This document shows, one piece after another, positions 34,131-47,115 of a DNA stretch of 64,000 nt. A program made the translations under genes and the position numbers. This DNA is from Ophiura sarsii (lineage: Eukaryota > Echinodermata > Ophiuroidea > Amphilepidida > Ophiuridae), in NCBI GenBank assembly GCA_035610835.1, contig CM069447.1:38786057-38850056 (forward strand). Reading direction: 5' to 3'. Below the pieces are notes generated by a model. It did not search any database. It saw nothing but the letters and a program-made list of their open reading frames with translations, and was not told where the DNA came from. Position 1 is the stretch's first letter. Every line of letters begins with the position of its first letter.

Positions 34131-34797
34131 CAGCGTGTCCCAAAAACCTGGGTTCAAAAGTTTGCGAGCTTATAACGACATAAGTAATAAACATGGATAG
34201 TTTATATTTAAGGATATTAAACAAAATATACCTGATCTTAATTGGGTAAATTCGGAGACCAATCCAATGTAAACCTTTTGAAATACAAAGATAGAGCGTG
34301 GTCAGAACCCATTTGTCCCGATTTAAGGAATAAACCATCCGTGCGTTGCATGAAACTGTGCGCTATGGGCAGTATTCCCGGCATGGGGTTTATTCTCCGA
34401 AAGAACTTAACAATAACTCGGACTATAACAAAGAACGTTTTGTTTTAATGTTTATGTAAATAATTAACTGGTGTTATTGCAATATGACCAAGATAATTTT
34501 GTTTACTGCCTAAGTCTTTTTAAAGAATGAATGCAAAGGCAACACTTTGATAACGTCACAACAATGCGCAATTGCAACACATCGGGATGTTCCTTGAAAA
34601 GAGTGGGACAAATGGGTTTTGACCACGCTCTATTAAAATCTTTGTATTTCAAAAAGTTAAAATTGGATTTATCACAGAGTTTAACCAATTAAGGTCAGGT
34701 ATATTTTGTTTCATATCCCTAAATATGAGCTATCCATAATTTCTACTCTTAGTTATAAGCTCGCAAACTTTTGAACCCAGTTGTTTGGGACACGCTG
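34131..34797. mobile_element. 667-bp mariner-like MITE with long TIRs
   Basis: TA dinucleotides flank it (34129-34130, 34798-34799). The ends are CAGCGTGTCCCAAA and its complement, and imperfect inverted similarity extends nearly 200 bp inward (AAAGTTTGCGAGCTTATAAC; AGAGCGTGGTCA). This matches Tc1/mariner MITE structure. No transposase. Confidence 0.9.
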
Positions 34798-34799
34798 TA

Positions 34800-36184
34800 T
34801 AATTACATTTTGAGAACGTTGTGATTTCGATTTGTCTAATTGTTTGTCGTAATGGTTAGATCTGCGGTTTTTGGAGAATATTGGAATATTGATATGTTCT
34901 CGAATTTTGCTTCTAAAAATATCTACATGTAGTCCGGAATTCTATGCCATATTCTTTAAGTTGCGTATTATATACATAGAGTATTTCTTGGGAATTCACA
35001 CTGTCAGTTTTTTTTAAATTTTTTAAATTACCCATGTCTTTTACCCGGGGTCTTCTATACCTCGGAAGAAATAATGTTACTACTATATGTATTTGGGAAA
35101 GTAGTAATATCCCAATTTGGTTGAACAACAGTGTAATTGCAATCCCCGTGAGCTTGATTGTTTGTTTTTTAAAAAGAGAAGTGGAACGGTTAAAATGTGG
35201 CCGCTCTTGGATAGGTTGGACATTTTTAGTTTTTAAAATTTATTTCCCATGTCTTCTATGCCATTCCGGAGAAACATGGACTTTTTCCCACCGGACCCAA
35301 ATTGATTTTTTTTGAAATTTCCTTGTCTTCTAAGTTCTTGCCATTGTGAAGACACATGGCTTTTTTTCTTGTGAATTCCCACCATAAAAATGGATATGTA
35401 TGGGGGATTTCCCATGACACATGAATATTTTTCTTGGGAATTCCCACCGGCAAAACGCGTCGGGGAGGGGGAGGGGGGGGGGGGGGGGGGTGGTCCCATG
35501 CCTTTAACACCTGGAAAAGCTCATTTCTCTAATTTGAAAAGTTATCAAGAAGAAATTATTTGACAGACTGGGACACAAATCCGATATCTTTGGATTCTCC
35601 AGCCTATCTCCTAAACACCAAACCAAGCAAAGGGATCGCTAGCAAGGTTGTAGTTTTAATCCGATATCATAATTAACGGAATGCATGAGGCCTGACTAAT
35701 AGAAAACTAGACGAGGAATATGAACCATGGTTAGTTTTGTCACGACACACCCTGATTTTTTCCAACGATTACGCACTCCCCATTATGGGCGTATTAATAT
35801 AATTCATTCGCGAAATGATACGCATGATTTTTAACTTGATTTCATGGTGTCGTGGATGAGTCTATTTAGGCAAAATAAAATAAAATAAATTGTATACTGA
35901 CCCATCCAGCTTACTTTTTTACATGTAGGTCCGCTTCAATTTTCATTTGTTTTAACTTTATGTCAGTCATCACTTTTTTATTCAGGTGTTTCAGAGTTTG
36001 AGATGTTTGTAACAGCTTTGTTTCCACATTACATGTATGCATTTTAAGAAGTTTTGTGGTCACCAACCCCTCAGAACCATGATATAAACACTATTTACAA
36101 AGCCCTACTCTTCTTAAGGTTAAAATTTAATTTTTGAAAATGTCAGGACGCTAAACATGTTATTATTGTTAATTTGCCTTAATT
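34800..36184. other. Unassigned sequence with an 18-nt poly-G tract
   Basis: Positions 35040-35460 contain loosely repeated phrases (GGGAATTCCCACC, CATGTCTTCTATGCC) before the poly-G tract at 35473-35490. No gene was recognised. Confidence 0.4.
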
Positions 36185-36490
36185 ACTTGGTAAGTATTTA
36201 AAACTAGAATCGGAAAGTATATGCATGACATCATCCACAATTTTAAAGACTTGACAGTAAGAACAATTTCGTAAATCCAAGGATTTTTGATTAATTATGA
36301 TTAATGGGACATCACCTATATGCACACTGACTATATAACATATGAATATTATCTAGGTGAATGTTGAGAGATCTTTCAAATTAGTGTTTCTTTACTGGGA
36401 ACATTGGCTATACAGTGATATTTCCAAGTTCGTCGGAGATGTAGTCTCTTCATGGCCGTCTTTTGGAAAATCAAGCAGACTACCCTACAT
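36185..36490 (+). repeat. Dispersed repeat with coding-like sequence, copy 2
   Basis: It is the counterpart of 5480-5820 in inverse orientation, with shared strings AGAATCGGAAAGTAT, ATTATGATTAATGGGACATC and GTCTTTTGGAAAATC. It is less open than copy 1. Confidence 0.7.
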
Positions 36491-37449
36491 GTTTTCTGCC
36501 CATTTTGATGAGAAATAGTAATCAATAAGACAAATTCACTCTACAAGGTCCAATCCCCAAAACAGTATTTTGTACATATCTGTCACTGCATATCCCACGG
36601 AGCTCTATAGTTAGTAGTGTACACCCTTAGGCACTGCCATTAATTTTGAAGCGTGCATTGTACAATGAAACACGGGTTGGTAATATTCAAGAAATGTTCA
36701 TGGCATTCTACTGTTTTGATGTTTTATTACTTAATAAAAATAACAGAATGTTAAACTTCTTAACAATGTTATACGCCCGGCGGCCCGGTTATGTTCTTCA
36801 CAGTTACGTCCAGTTCTGTCGGAAGGACACTGGCACACATACGTGACACCATTTGGGCGAATCGTATACGCAATCTACCCCATTATTAAAATATACAATT
36901 CCCATAATATAGATCTTATCATCATATAATATGTGCACAAGTTTAAAATCATAATGTTAATCAAACAAACAGTTTCAGCTAATCCTAAAGAAATCAGTAT
37001 AGGCCCTACTTCATACGTACGTACCTTGACATCTCGTACATTGTGTGCATGCTACGATAATGATGATTAGCACAAACATCTTTAATGAAATGGCATACAA
37101 TTTTACAAACACATCCCAAAACCCATCGTGACAACACATACGTGGTTAGGTATACCTTAAAAGAACAGCAAATGTCTAATATGTGATTTTTTCCCGGTTC
37201 AATAAATTGTTATTGTACTTGTCAACAAATGGAAAAATTTCAATTTTTCATTGTGAAATATTTACTATTATGTGCAAAATTCCTGAACGGAGTACATGTA
37301 CTATTGACTTTTTGTTTTTTATCATAGACTCGTACCGCAAATAAAGTTCAGGGTTTCGGCCAATGACGTATGATGGTAAAACGGGCATTTTCATTCAACT
37401 GTAAAGCCGCCACCATTATGATAGCTGTATGTAATATTCGTATGTGGTC
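36491..37449. other. Unassigned sequence
   Basis: No gene, RNA or repeat was recognised here. Confidence 0.4.
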
Positions 37450-38000
37450 ATAGGCCTATGTCTTAAATTGGAGTAAAAAAGTAACACTTTGTAAATGGAG
37501 AGAAAATTCACCAATTTTGATTCAAATCCACCTAACTTTTATTGTACACATCCGATCTACACGTAATAAAAATATTTGGAAAGCTGTTACTACAAGGATA
37601 CCAGATATGTAAATACCAATTGATATTATACAGGGTGTGCATCAATTATACAGGGTGTAACATGAGAAAACACATTTTTTTACTTGTTTTGATATACACA
37701 GGTTATTTTTTTCTGTAAAGTATTATGTTAAAAACAAGTATGGTAGTAAGAAGGCAGGATATAGGTTTTTTAGTTATAAAAAAAAATGAATCGACCAATC
37801 AGCCCCCGTTAAATTATACAGGGTGGCCAAATCATGTATATCAAATAATGGAAAACAATGCTTTTGAGACAAAACAAATTATATTTTGAGTTTTGCGGCA
37901 GTATTTATGTTTTGAACCATTGGTTTAGAGACCTACATGAGGAAAGACAACTATAGCAATTTATTTGACAACATATAAATATCCAGGGTGATCAAAATGT
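37450..38000. repeat. CAGGGTG-bearing dispersed repeat, copy 2
   Basis: TATACAGGGTGTGCATCAATT followed by TATACAGGGTGTAACATGAG parallels copy 1 at 24830-24870. Upstream AAATTCACCAATTTTGATT and GGAAAGCT also align. TACAGGGTGGCC and CCAGGGTGATCAAAATG follow. Confidence 0.65.
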
Positions 38001-38023
38001 AGCATGGGACAATTCCATGTGGG

Positions 38024-38067
38024 AGAGAAGCAGGCCCGTAACCAGGGGGGGGGGGGGGGGGGGGGGG
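38024..38067. mobile_element. hAT-like terminus running into a 23-nt poly-G tract
   Basis: CAGGCCCGTAACCA is immediately followed by G23 (38045-38067). The same CAGG(G)CCGTAAG start occurs at 51547. No partner end was identified. Confidence 0.5.
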
Positions 38068-38131
38068 ATCTGACAATTCCCCTTTTTCACCAATGTACTT
38101 TTTTGTGTATTAATGTATATACCTTTTTTCT

Positions 38132-38475
38132 AAGACGCAAAGGATAGGTAAGGATAGCAAAGGTAAGGAGTAGCAAAGGATAGGCAAGGATAGGTAATGA
38201 TAGCAAAGGATAGTTAAGGATAGCAAAAGATACGAAAGGATACGTAAGGATAGCAAAGGGTAGCAAAGGATACGTAAGGATAGCAAAGGGTAGCAAAGGA
38301 TACGTAAGGATAGCAAAGCATAGCAACGGATAGGTAAAGATAGGTAAGTATAGTGAAGGATAGTAACGGATAGGTAAGGATAGCAAAAGATAGTTAAGGA
38401 TAGTAAGGAAAGCAAAGAATAGGTAAGGATAGGTAAGGAAAGCAAAAAATACGAAAGGATAGAAAAGGATAGACT
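38132..38475. repeat. Minisatellite of GGATAGCAAA-type decamers
   Basis: Some 30 imperfect decamers (AAGGATAGCA, AAGGATAGGT, AAGGATACGT) form two- and three-decamer higher-order units. Tyr/Leu/Pro-rich minus-strand frames here are repeat by-products. Confidence 0.9.
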
Positions 38476-38594
38476 ATGTTTACACTATAACACTATATGA
38501 ATTGAATACTATACACTATACACTAAATTAGCTTATATAACTTTTGTAATTAGTTTACATGAATATATATTAGTTTATATGAATTCGTCAGCCT

Positions 38595-38999
38595 GCTTCG
38601 ATAATTGCCTAACTCACTTTTCAGCGAAAAATCATGACTTCATCACATTACGCACATGCTGTAATACCTAAGTCATTGACCAATCAAAAATGTTGATAAA
38701 CGCACAATTTCAATTCTGCTTAAGTCAGCAATGTGAGATACGCAGATTGTAATAATTATTTAAAATGTTTAAAATGGGTCATATTAACTCGTATTAGGCC
38801 TATAACAAGCCACACTTCTCTCAAAGGTATATCCCCAACCTAATTCTATCCAACAATTACTGCTCCTGTTAGAATTCACCCGCACTATTCATGGTGCTAT
38901 TTGACATATTCGTTAGCCTGCTTCGATAATTGCCTAACTCACTTTTCATATTTTTGTGGTTTTCTAAGAACACAAAATGAGTTAGGCAATTATCGAAGC
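38595..38999. repeat. Inverted-repeat element with three copies of one 22-bp terminus
   Basis: GCTTCGATAATTGCCTAACT (plus CA) occurs at 38595 and 38920, and its exact complement at 38978-38999. Both direct copies are preceded by a similar TTCGT(C/T)AGCCT. A 405-bp TIR element with a nested or duplicated left end would fit. The LINE at 39001 begins directly after it. Confidence 0.75.
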
Positions 39000-39000
39000 A

Positions 39001-41940
39001 TGGTTGGTTGGTTGGTTGGTTGGTTGGTACGTCTCCGTCATGACTGACAGCTCGTGACTTTACAGATGACGTGCCACTTTCGGCGGTCAGCAGCCAGTTT
39101 GTAAATATTTGGAATCGTTTGTTCTTGGCCTGCCTCGTCTCCTTGAGCCCTCAATCATACCCTGCATAATTGTTTTTTTCTAAGCAGGAACCTGTGCGCC
39201 TGGCTATATGGCCGAAGTAGGAGAGTGTTTGGGAGTTTATATTGGCAATCAGACGTTTTGTAGCACCGATTTCCTGCAGGACACTTATCGAAGCGTGCTG
39301 ACGTAATATATCATTTACATACTTGGGTCAGGTCAGGCCTGGAGGCTTGATACTTGTAACCTGCAAACCAGTACTATCCTGTTGCAAGGTCGGGTCGTCG
39401 GCGACTAAACCGTCCCCCCACCAAATTCCAGGAGGAATATGGTGAGGAGGGTGGCTAGACACCCAGACGGAACTAAAAATAAAATACATCTCCAAGAGCG
39501 TATGAGCTCATACATGATCCAAGCCATCTAATAACATCTGCTGCCTTTCAGGTTCTGCCTCATTAGGTAAATGCTACGGGAAGGAACCCTGACAGAAAAT
39601 ACATCGCCAAACCGCAGCGGTGCCAAGCGTGGTGAGTATGGCAAACCCCTTGAAACTATGAAAGACACCGATGAGCCAAGGCCTTCAGTCCCCAGCACCT
39701 ACCCAAGGCAGCGGGAATAATGGCGACGGAGCAGAGGGTGATGCCAGATCACGCTCCTCGGACGATAGAAACCTAGAGCTTGAGGATGAGCTGGAAAGGA
39801 TTAATTTTGACATCGTTTGAATCAGCGAAGCTCGAATAAAAGGGGAAGACTGTATTACCTCAACAACAATGGTCATAACCTTTACTACAAGGGTGGCAAC
39901 ACTTGCCATAGGGGAGTCGGCTTCATGGTAAATAAGAAAATTGCCGGAAATGTCACCAGCTTTAAAGCCGTATCTGACGGGTGGCTCAACTCACCATCAA
40001 GATCAGCAGAAGGTACCATCTAAATATAAACCAGACCTACTTTCCAACAACCAGCCATACAGATGAAGATGTAGACATAGTACATCATGGGCGATTTCAA
40101 TGCTAAAGTTGGACTGGGTGAACCAACAAAGTCCTACACAGGAAAGTTTGGACTTAGTACACGCAACAGCAGGGGAGACTCCCTCATCAACTTTGCTGAA
40201 CGACATCAGTTGAAAATCATGAACACGTTCTTCAAGAAATCACCTAATAGACGCTGGACGTGGATCTCCCCCAAATACCACTACAAAGAATGAGATTGAC
40301 TACATCCTCACACAAGCCTCATATTTTCACTGATGTCACATGTTATTAACAGGTTCAACACGGGCAGTGACCACCACATGGTACGTGGTTCTTTAACTAT
40401 CAACACCAAGAGAGCGAGGGCGAGGCTCATGAGCCGTCCAAAGAAACCAAATACAGTGGTACTCTCAACAGCGGCGACACAGTTCCAGCTGCTGCTGACC
40501 GACAGGTTCGAGACCCTAAAACTTGAATCAACAGATGACTTTGACACACATTGTGAACAACTCACTAACATCATTATAGAAACTGCAGTAGAGACCGCTG
40601 GGAGGACAAGCCACCAAAACCGGACAAGCTCTCTGTGCAAACAAAACACCTTATAGAGAGAAGCGCAGACAGATGAAGAGGAGTGGGACAGATATACAGA
40701 ATATCGGATACACCGATACTTGCAAAGCCATCAGATGCCGTATGAAAGAGGAAATCAATAGATGGAAAACAGCAGAGGTCTCAAGTCACCAAAAAGAAGC
40801 AGTGTCTGGGCAGAAATAAAAGCATCGCCCTTTAGAGAAGACGATGGCACGCTTATTGACGACATTGGCAGGATGATGTGCGAGGAGTTCTGCACAAAGC
40901 TCTATAGCACTATGAGACTTCAAGACCAACCATTCACTGATATGTCCATATTGTCCACAGTACTGCAACAGATCTACCACCTCCCATTCTATCATCAGAA
41001 GTGAGAGATGCCATCAAGCGACTGAGGTTTGACAAGACTCCTGGGGAGGATATCATCACTGCTGGCATTCTGCAAGATGGCAGGGAGCCATTGTCAAAAT
41101 GATTACCAAGCTCTTCAACAGATGTTTTGCGGATGGCAAAGTCCCCAGCTCCTGGAAGAAGGCGTTGGTAATCATCCTTCACAAGAAGGGAGACACGGCC
41201 GACATAAAAAACCACAGGCCGATCAGCCTCCTGCCAGTCACATACAAGGTATTTTAACAAATCCTCCTACGCAGAATGCTACGCACGTTGGAACAACATC
41301 AACCAAGAGAGCAGGCAGGCTTAGGGAAGGTTTCTCCATTATCGACCAAATCCAAGTTGTAAACCAGCTACCAGAAAAGGCAAATGAGTACAAGATTCCC
41401 CTATGCTTCGCCTTTGTCGACTATGAGAAGGCTTTCGATTCCATCGAGTTTACGCCTCTCTTCAAGGCATTGGAGAACCAGGGTGTTGATCCGGTGTACA
41501 TAACTCTCCTACGTGATCTATACCACGGTGCCAATTCCATCCTGAAACTCTACAAGGACAATGATACAACCAAGCTGGAGAGGAGAGCAAGATGGAGCGC
41601 ATAATGGTGGGCATTTCCCTTCGCGACCGAAAGCGTAACACCTGGGTTCGACAACAGACAAGTGTCAGCGATATCATCGATAACGTCAGGATGGCGAAAC
41701 ATAGATGAGCAGGACCCATTGCACGGCTAGCAGATAACCGGTGGACAGTCAGAGCAACAGAGTGGACTCCAAGAAATTGGACTCGTAAACGTGGACGCCC
41801 CAAAACATGCTGTAGAGACGTCTTTACCAGACAGCGGCACTTCATGGTCAAGACTAGCCAAAACAGAAGTATGTAGAGGCATTCGAGGGAAGGGTTCCTC
41901 TCAAGGGAGCGAACTATACCCTGATGATGATGATGACCTA
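39001..41940 (+). pseudogene. Decayed RTE-type non-LTR retrotransposon
   Basis: Such elements copy themselves through an AP-endonuclease and a reverse transcriptase. Endonuclease pieces are DIV*ISEARIKGED (near 39810), HRGVGFMVNKK, MGDFNAKVGLGEP (40087) and NTGSDHHMVRGS (near 40365). RT pieces are DKTPGEDIITAGIL, KKGDTADIKNHRPISLLPVT and PLCFAFVDYEKAFDSIEF (near 41410). The catalytic YADD block and thumb are missing: the sequence jumps from the RT region to the C-terminal block near 41590. That block reads MVGISLRDRKRN ... RWTVRATEWTPRNW ... RGRPKTCCRD. Stops and frameshifts are scattered. The tail is TGATGATGATGA, the short 3' microsatellite usual in RTE elements. The 5' region starts with (TTGG)n and resembles 24560-24625. 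Confidence 0.88.
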
Positions 41941-42394
41941 CTTGGGACTTCCCAATTATGGGCCGTATTCTCGTACGTGGTTGACCACGGTTTTAAGCTA
42001 AACGCGCGTCTAACTTTGACTTTAAACACATCGTTTAACTAAATGCAATTCTCGTAATATAAATTTGTTTAACTTAAACACGGGTCTAACTCGCTAAACA
42101 GTATCTAACTTTAAACATGGGTACGGGGGTAGTTTAACGCGCATTTAACTAAACGTCTGCCTCAAGTATATGTTTTGGTTGTCCTATCGTGATCCCATGG
42201 TTTAAAAGGAATACAGATTTTGTTAAATAATGGACTTTAATATTAAGACAAATAATTAGTTAATACATTAATTAGTTAACACATTCATTTGTAAATTCTT
42301 CGACCCAATAACATTCGGTGGGATTTTTATTCATTTTAAAAGGTGTAGGCATAGTATGATTGTCCGGAAGACTAAATGAATGCATAGGCATATA
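41941..42394. other. Unassigned sequence
   Basis: Several TTTAAC/GTTAAA and CTAACTTT words recur at 41990-42150, but no gene was recognised. Confidence 0.4.
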
Positions 42395-45065
42395 GGGGAA
42401 TATGGGGCAACTGGTCCATGGGCCAACAGGTCCAATATGAAGGTTTTGTAATGGTATGGGCATACTGCTTTTTTTGAACAATACGACATATATTGCAACT
42501 TGACATATATCCTTACCTTTTACATGTCAAAATATGTGCAACTTTAGGTATTTAGGTATTTTCACATGTGATATTCTCCAGATCTTTAAAACCACCTCCT
42601 TGAGTGACTGATTGAAAATTCACGGATAGTATGGGAGATTTATGAAGATGAATTTAGATCATGTTTAATGTACTTTATATGATTGGTAGATATGCAATAG
42701 TAAATATATACATGTAGTACAGTCATCTTAAGATGCTAAGTGCATATTGCATTCGATCGGTGCTTTTTTGTGGTGTGATCAGGGGACGAAATATGATTAA
42801 AACCATAGGTTGTGGTTGAAATGACCGGAAGATGGCGCATGTTGCTAACTTGTGACGTCGGTGGTTTAGATTTGCCGTCATTTATTATCATTTAATGAAT
42901 GCTACAAATTAAATCATTATCACGGGTAATTAATTTGGTAGAGTTATTGATGTATGAATTTGCCATTTCTTACTTTAACTAAAGACCTCGTCTACTTGTA
43001 AGATTCGAACACCGTAATAATTGTAAATTCAAAGATGGTCGCTGGCTATAGAAAACTGTGTAATGGCTAAAAATTGCCTTTTTTCTTAAAGGTTTTGGAG
43101 CTTATGATTTTTATGCCAAATGGTATTATGTCACAGGCGTGCTTGCATATTTTTTCATCTCGACAAAGTGCTGAGTCATTTGTTATGGCAAGTGGTCCAA
43201 AGGGGTAAGTGGCAACTGGTCCACCTGCAAAAACTGTATTGTAATTGTAAAATTAATTTTGAAAATTAGATGTTAGTGTCAATGCAGCATGATACGGTAT
43301 TGAAATGTGAATAGAATATGAAACAATTCACATTTACTGGTTCTTAGACATTTTGTGCCTACATGTAATACCATAATTTCTCCTATTGAATGATTACAAT
43401 ATGACATGAAATTGCTTTAGAATGGTTTAAAACTTTAATACCTCGGTATTATGAATTACATCTTTATTATATTTTAAATGGTGTCTCTAAAGATATTTGC
43501 AATGACAAAATACCATGATTTATGCATTTTATTCACTGCTTTTTGTGCATATTTACCATTGGGTCATCATTGTCATATTGACTTATAGTCTATCCATCTA
43601 ATAGCGATCTTTGGTGCTCGGATGGGCAGGGGAGATGAGTAAAAATAAGATGTGCTGTCTTCTGGCGTATATTTGCTAGTTGTCGAAGGATCCCATTTTA
43701 TTCCAACCTCCGGTCGAACCTCATCTATAATGTGAATTGAAACAACTAAGCTGCCTTATGCAAACACACACAACACTGTTCCAATGCATATTATTCTCAT
43801 CACACACATGCACATAGCAGCTACGTCTAGTGAACCATTCAAAGAGAGACAAATATTGATCCATTTGCGCATTATCTGAAATCAAAAGGCTTCGAAATAG
43901 TCACCTGTGATTTCGGCCTATGAATATAATCACAAAGCTGAAAAAGATCGAAAGTGATGGACTTTGAACATTTACCATAATCGTCACCTGTGATTTCGGC
44001 ATATGAATAGAATCACAAAGCTGAAAAAGATCGAAAGTGATGGACTTTTAACATTTAGCATATTGTAGGAGGCCACATTTAATTTTTATTTGCTATCTTG
44101 TAATGTTTCCAACAGTAAATAATGTATAATTTCACTCGGATTGGTCGGGCCTATAGTAAGATAAAAAAAATGGTTGTAAAATGATATGAATCTCCGTATC
44201 ACATAAGTGATATAGAAATTGAGCAGAAACTCATCAAGCTTGGGGAAGACTCCACTACAGAATCAGATTCAAGTGATGACGAGGACCAGCAGTAGGTAAG
44301 TCAATTAAACTGACTCTCATGGTACAACATGGGATATGATGATAACAGTAGGTGGGTAACATCATTATTTTTTATTTTACCGTTTTTCACTCTACTGATT
44401 CCATCGATATTTTCGTCAGAAAATAGCCTCCTCTCCCAGTCAATGGAACGGCTGGGTCACGTGGTTGGAAGATCGGTCTCAGATGGATAGACTATACTTC
44501 CCCTGTGACATAAAAAGCTTGCTAATTATCAAGATAGTTTATCACTAGTACTAAATGATGAGTATACGAAATTAGGGGTATACATGTATATAGACAAATG
44601 TTTGCGGTATCTGAACATAACAACCATTTAACTAGGTTTATACCATTTTATCTAAAAAATGTGCAGTCGAAAACTTCATTAGTATTATTGCTATCTACAC
44701 GTGAACCACGAAAACTGTATAAAACGTGGGTTTCATGAGACGTGTATCGTTTTTATACGTTAAATAATATGTAAATGTGTTTGAAAAAGAAAATACAGCC
44801 TGGTTTCCGTGTTGTCATTCACTATTATAACCGTTGGAATATATTGGACCAGTTGCCCCAATGATAGGGTAACTAGTACACGCCCAGTAAAGTTTTCAGT
44901 TAGTGGTAATTGACTTTTTCTTTAAATACTTTTCAACATTGATTATGTTATACGTAAACAGTAACATGGGTGATATGTTCATAGCAATTCCATAAATATT
45001 TACACGAGCTGTAATCTTTTATATCATGAAATATGTTGAACTGGACCAGTTACCCCATATTCCCC
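42395..45065. mobile_element. 2.67-kb TIR transposon with TA target duplication
   Basis: The ends GGGGAATATGGGGCAACTGG and GGGGAATATGGGGTAACTGG (inverted) match with one mismatch and continue TCCA. TA flanks both sides (42393-42394, 45066-45067). Extra internal copies of the CAACTGGTCCA word lie near 43210 and, inverted, 44845. A 79-bp tandem duplication is present at 43896-44060. No transposase frame. The superfamily is not certain. Confidence 0.8.
43896..44060. repeat. Tandem duplication, unit 79 bp
   Basis: GTCACCTGTGATTTCGGC ... GAAAGTGATGGACTTT occurs twice in tandem with few differences, inside the 2.67-kb transposon. Confidence 0.9.
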
Positions 45066-45067
45066 TA

Positions 45068-46740
45068 CCTATACAGATTTAGATAAGTTTTAGTTAAGAT
45101 GTCTCATTACATATTTGGTACTTTCTGCCAACAAATTTTGTTCAGTAGTTAATAAATGTTGCCAACTGACGTTGGTCTCAAACCGTGGTACAAGTGTCCT
45201 CTAGGCTGCCGACGACAAAAAAGTAGCCCAATTGTTGTTAAGCCTATAGAAAATACAATGGTTGCCCAACTTTTTTACAGGTTACTGTGTGGTGTAGGGG
45301 TAAAAAGTAGCCCAATTCGATGGCCTGTTGGCAACACTGTAGTTTACCCATGTATGACCGATGACGTTAGGTTAATGTGTGCAATGAATTGAAAAGGACA
45401 CATAGAAAGCATAGAATTTAGTTAATTTAGGGATTGTCAGCCAAATTCCCCGTTTCCATCACATTCTATTTTTAAACGATTACTCAATTATCAACCTTTA
45501 GTATACTTTTTTGTAAATAAGTATTAATCTGTAATATCACCGCCAAATACCCATCCGCCACTGTCTGGCTTAGCGGTGATTGCAACGTACCAGACATTGA
45601 CTGGAAGACGCAATCCATCAACCTGCAGTTGCCACTCCCAATTCTTTCAAAAAGACTATCATCGCTTACGTGTACGAGCGCTATAATTGTTGTATACAGG
45701 GTGACCCAAAAAAATGTTAACACTCCGGGCACATAAGATATCTTAAAAGGACAGGAACACACGGGTCTAATCTTGATGTATTATGAAAGCTGAGTAAATA
45801 AGCTTTCATTTGCATTTTATTGCGTTCCAATTGGTTATTTAGAACGGGGAGGAAGCAAAATCGACTTGAATTTATACAACACTTAGATTTCTACAAATGT
45901 TAAATAAAATGTAATTAACCATTTACCCAACAGATGATTAAACGCAATTAAGCAACGTATTTTGCTCAACATTTTAGCGGTGTAGGTATGTGTAAAAAAA
46001 TCAACTTTTGAAAAACAGGGGCTCCATTCTTAGAGGATCTGTCAATCCTCCTTAAAATAGCGCAGACTTTTGCTGTATATTTCATTTTTTTATATAACTT
46101 ATTTCCAGTTACCATTAATGGTGTGTGTGTGAATACCAAAAAAGTCCTTTACGAAGGAGTATAATCCACTTTAAACCGGTTTTATTGAAAGACTTGATGT
46201 AACCTATTTTCTTTCAGCTCACATATTACCAGTTTATTATATTTAAATAAATGTAACAGGTCTCCCTCCACTGTGCACATTAAATGCCAAATGACTGTTA
46301 ACTGTCTCGTTTATCTTCAAATTGTTTATGATATTGTTCATAGCATTTAAACCGGTTCAATTACCAGACTTGTAACCTGTTTCCTTTAAGTTTACATTTT
46401 ACCAATTTAATATCTATATAAATACATTTAAACGTTATAGAGTTAATAGTGAAAACAGGTCTCCACTGTGCACATGCCAATAATGACTGGACTTGAAACT
46501 CTCTGCTCTTTGTGTCTCTTTTATCTTAAAATCTCATCACTACACTGCTATAGTCGCTAGCAGCAAGCAATCCGACAGGGTATCAAATGACAAAGGCATA
46601 CTTAATTTTTCAAGCGGACCCTAGTGTGACACCATAAGTTACGTGCCAGACTTCCATGGGGGTGGCCCAAGTTTGATCCCGGGCGCTGGTACTGGTGCAG
46701 CCTGATTTTCCCGGTTTTTCTCCCCTGATTTATTCCGTAA
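45068..46740. other. Unassigned sequence with one mariner-like terminus
   Basis: TACAGGGTGACCCAAAAAAA at about 45697 is a typical Tc1/mariner end without a detected partner. A tRNA-derived SINE-like string (CAAGTTTGATCCCGGGCGCT, near 46669) followed by a TTTTTCTCCCC tail lies at the right end. No gene was recognised. Confidence 0.4.
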
Positions 46741-47115
46741 AACATTGTCTTGTCTTGTCTTGTCGTGTCGTTGTAGGTCATGTTGTGACGGGTCATGTCG
46801 TGGCATGTCATGGCGTGGCATGTCATGTCGTGGCGTGTCATGTCGTAACATGTCATGTCGTGGCATGTCGTTTCGTGTTGTGTCGTGTCGTGTCATGTCA
46901 TGTCATGTCATGTCATGATGTTGCATGTCGTGTCATGTCATGTCATGTCATGTCATGTCATGTCATGTCATGTCATGTCATGTCATGTCATGTCATGTCA
47001 TGTCATGTCATGTCATGTCATGTCATGTCATGTCATGTCATGTAGTGCCATGCCGTGCCATGCCGTGTCGTGTTGTGTCGTGTCGGGTCATGTCATGTAT
47101 TGTCTTGTTTTGTCT
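46741..47115. repeat. (TGTCA)n pentanucleotide microsatellite
   Basis: Perfect from about 46931 to 47040 (22 copies), with imperfect TGTCG/TGTCA units on both sides. It opens long frames in several registers, which are not genes. Confidence 0.95.
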
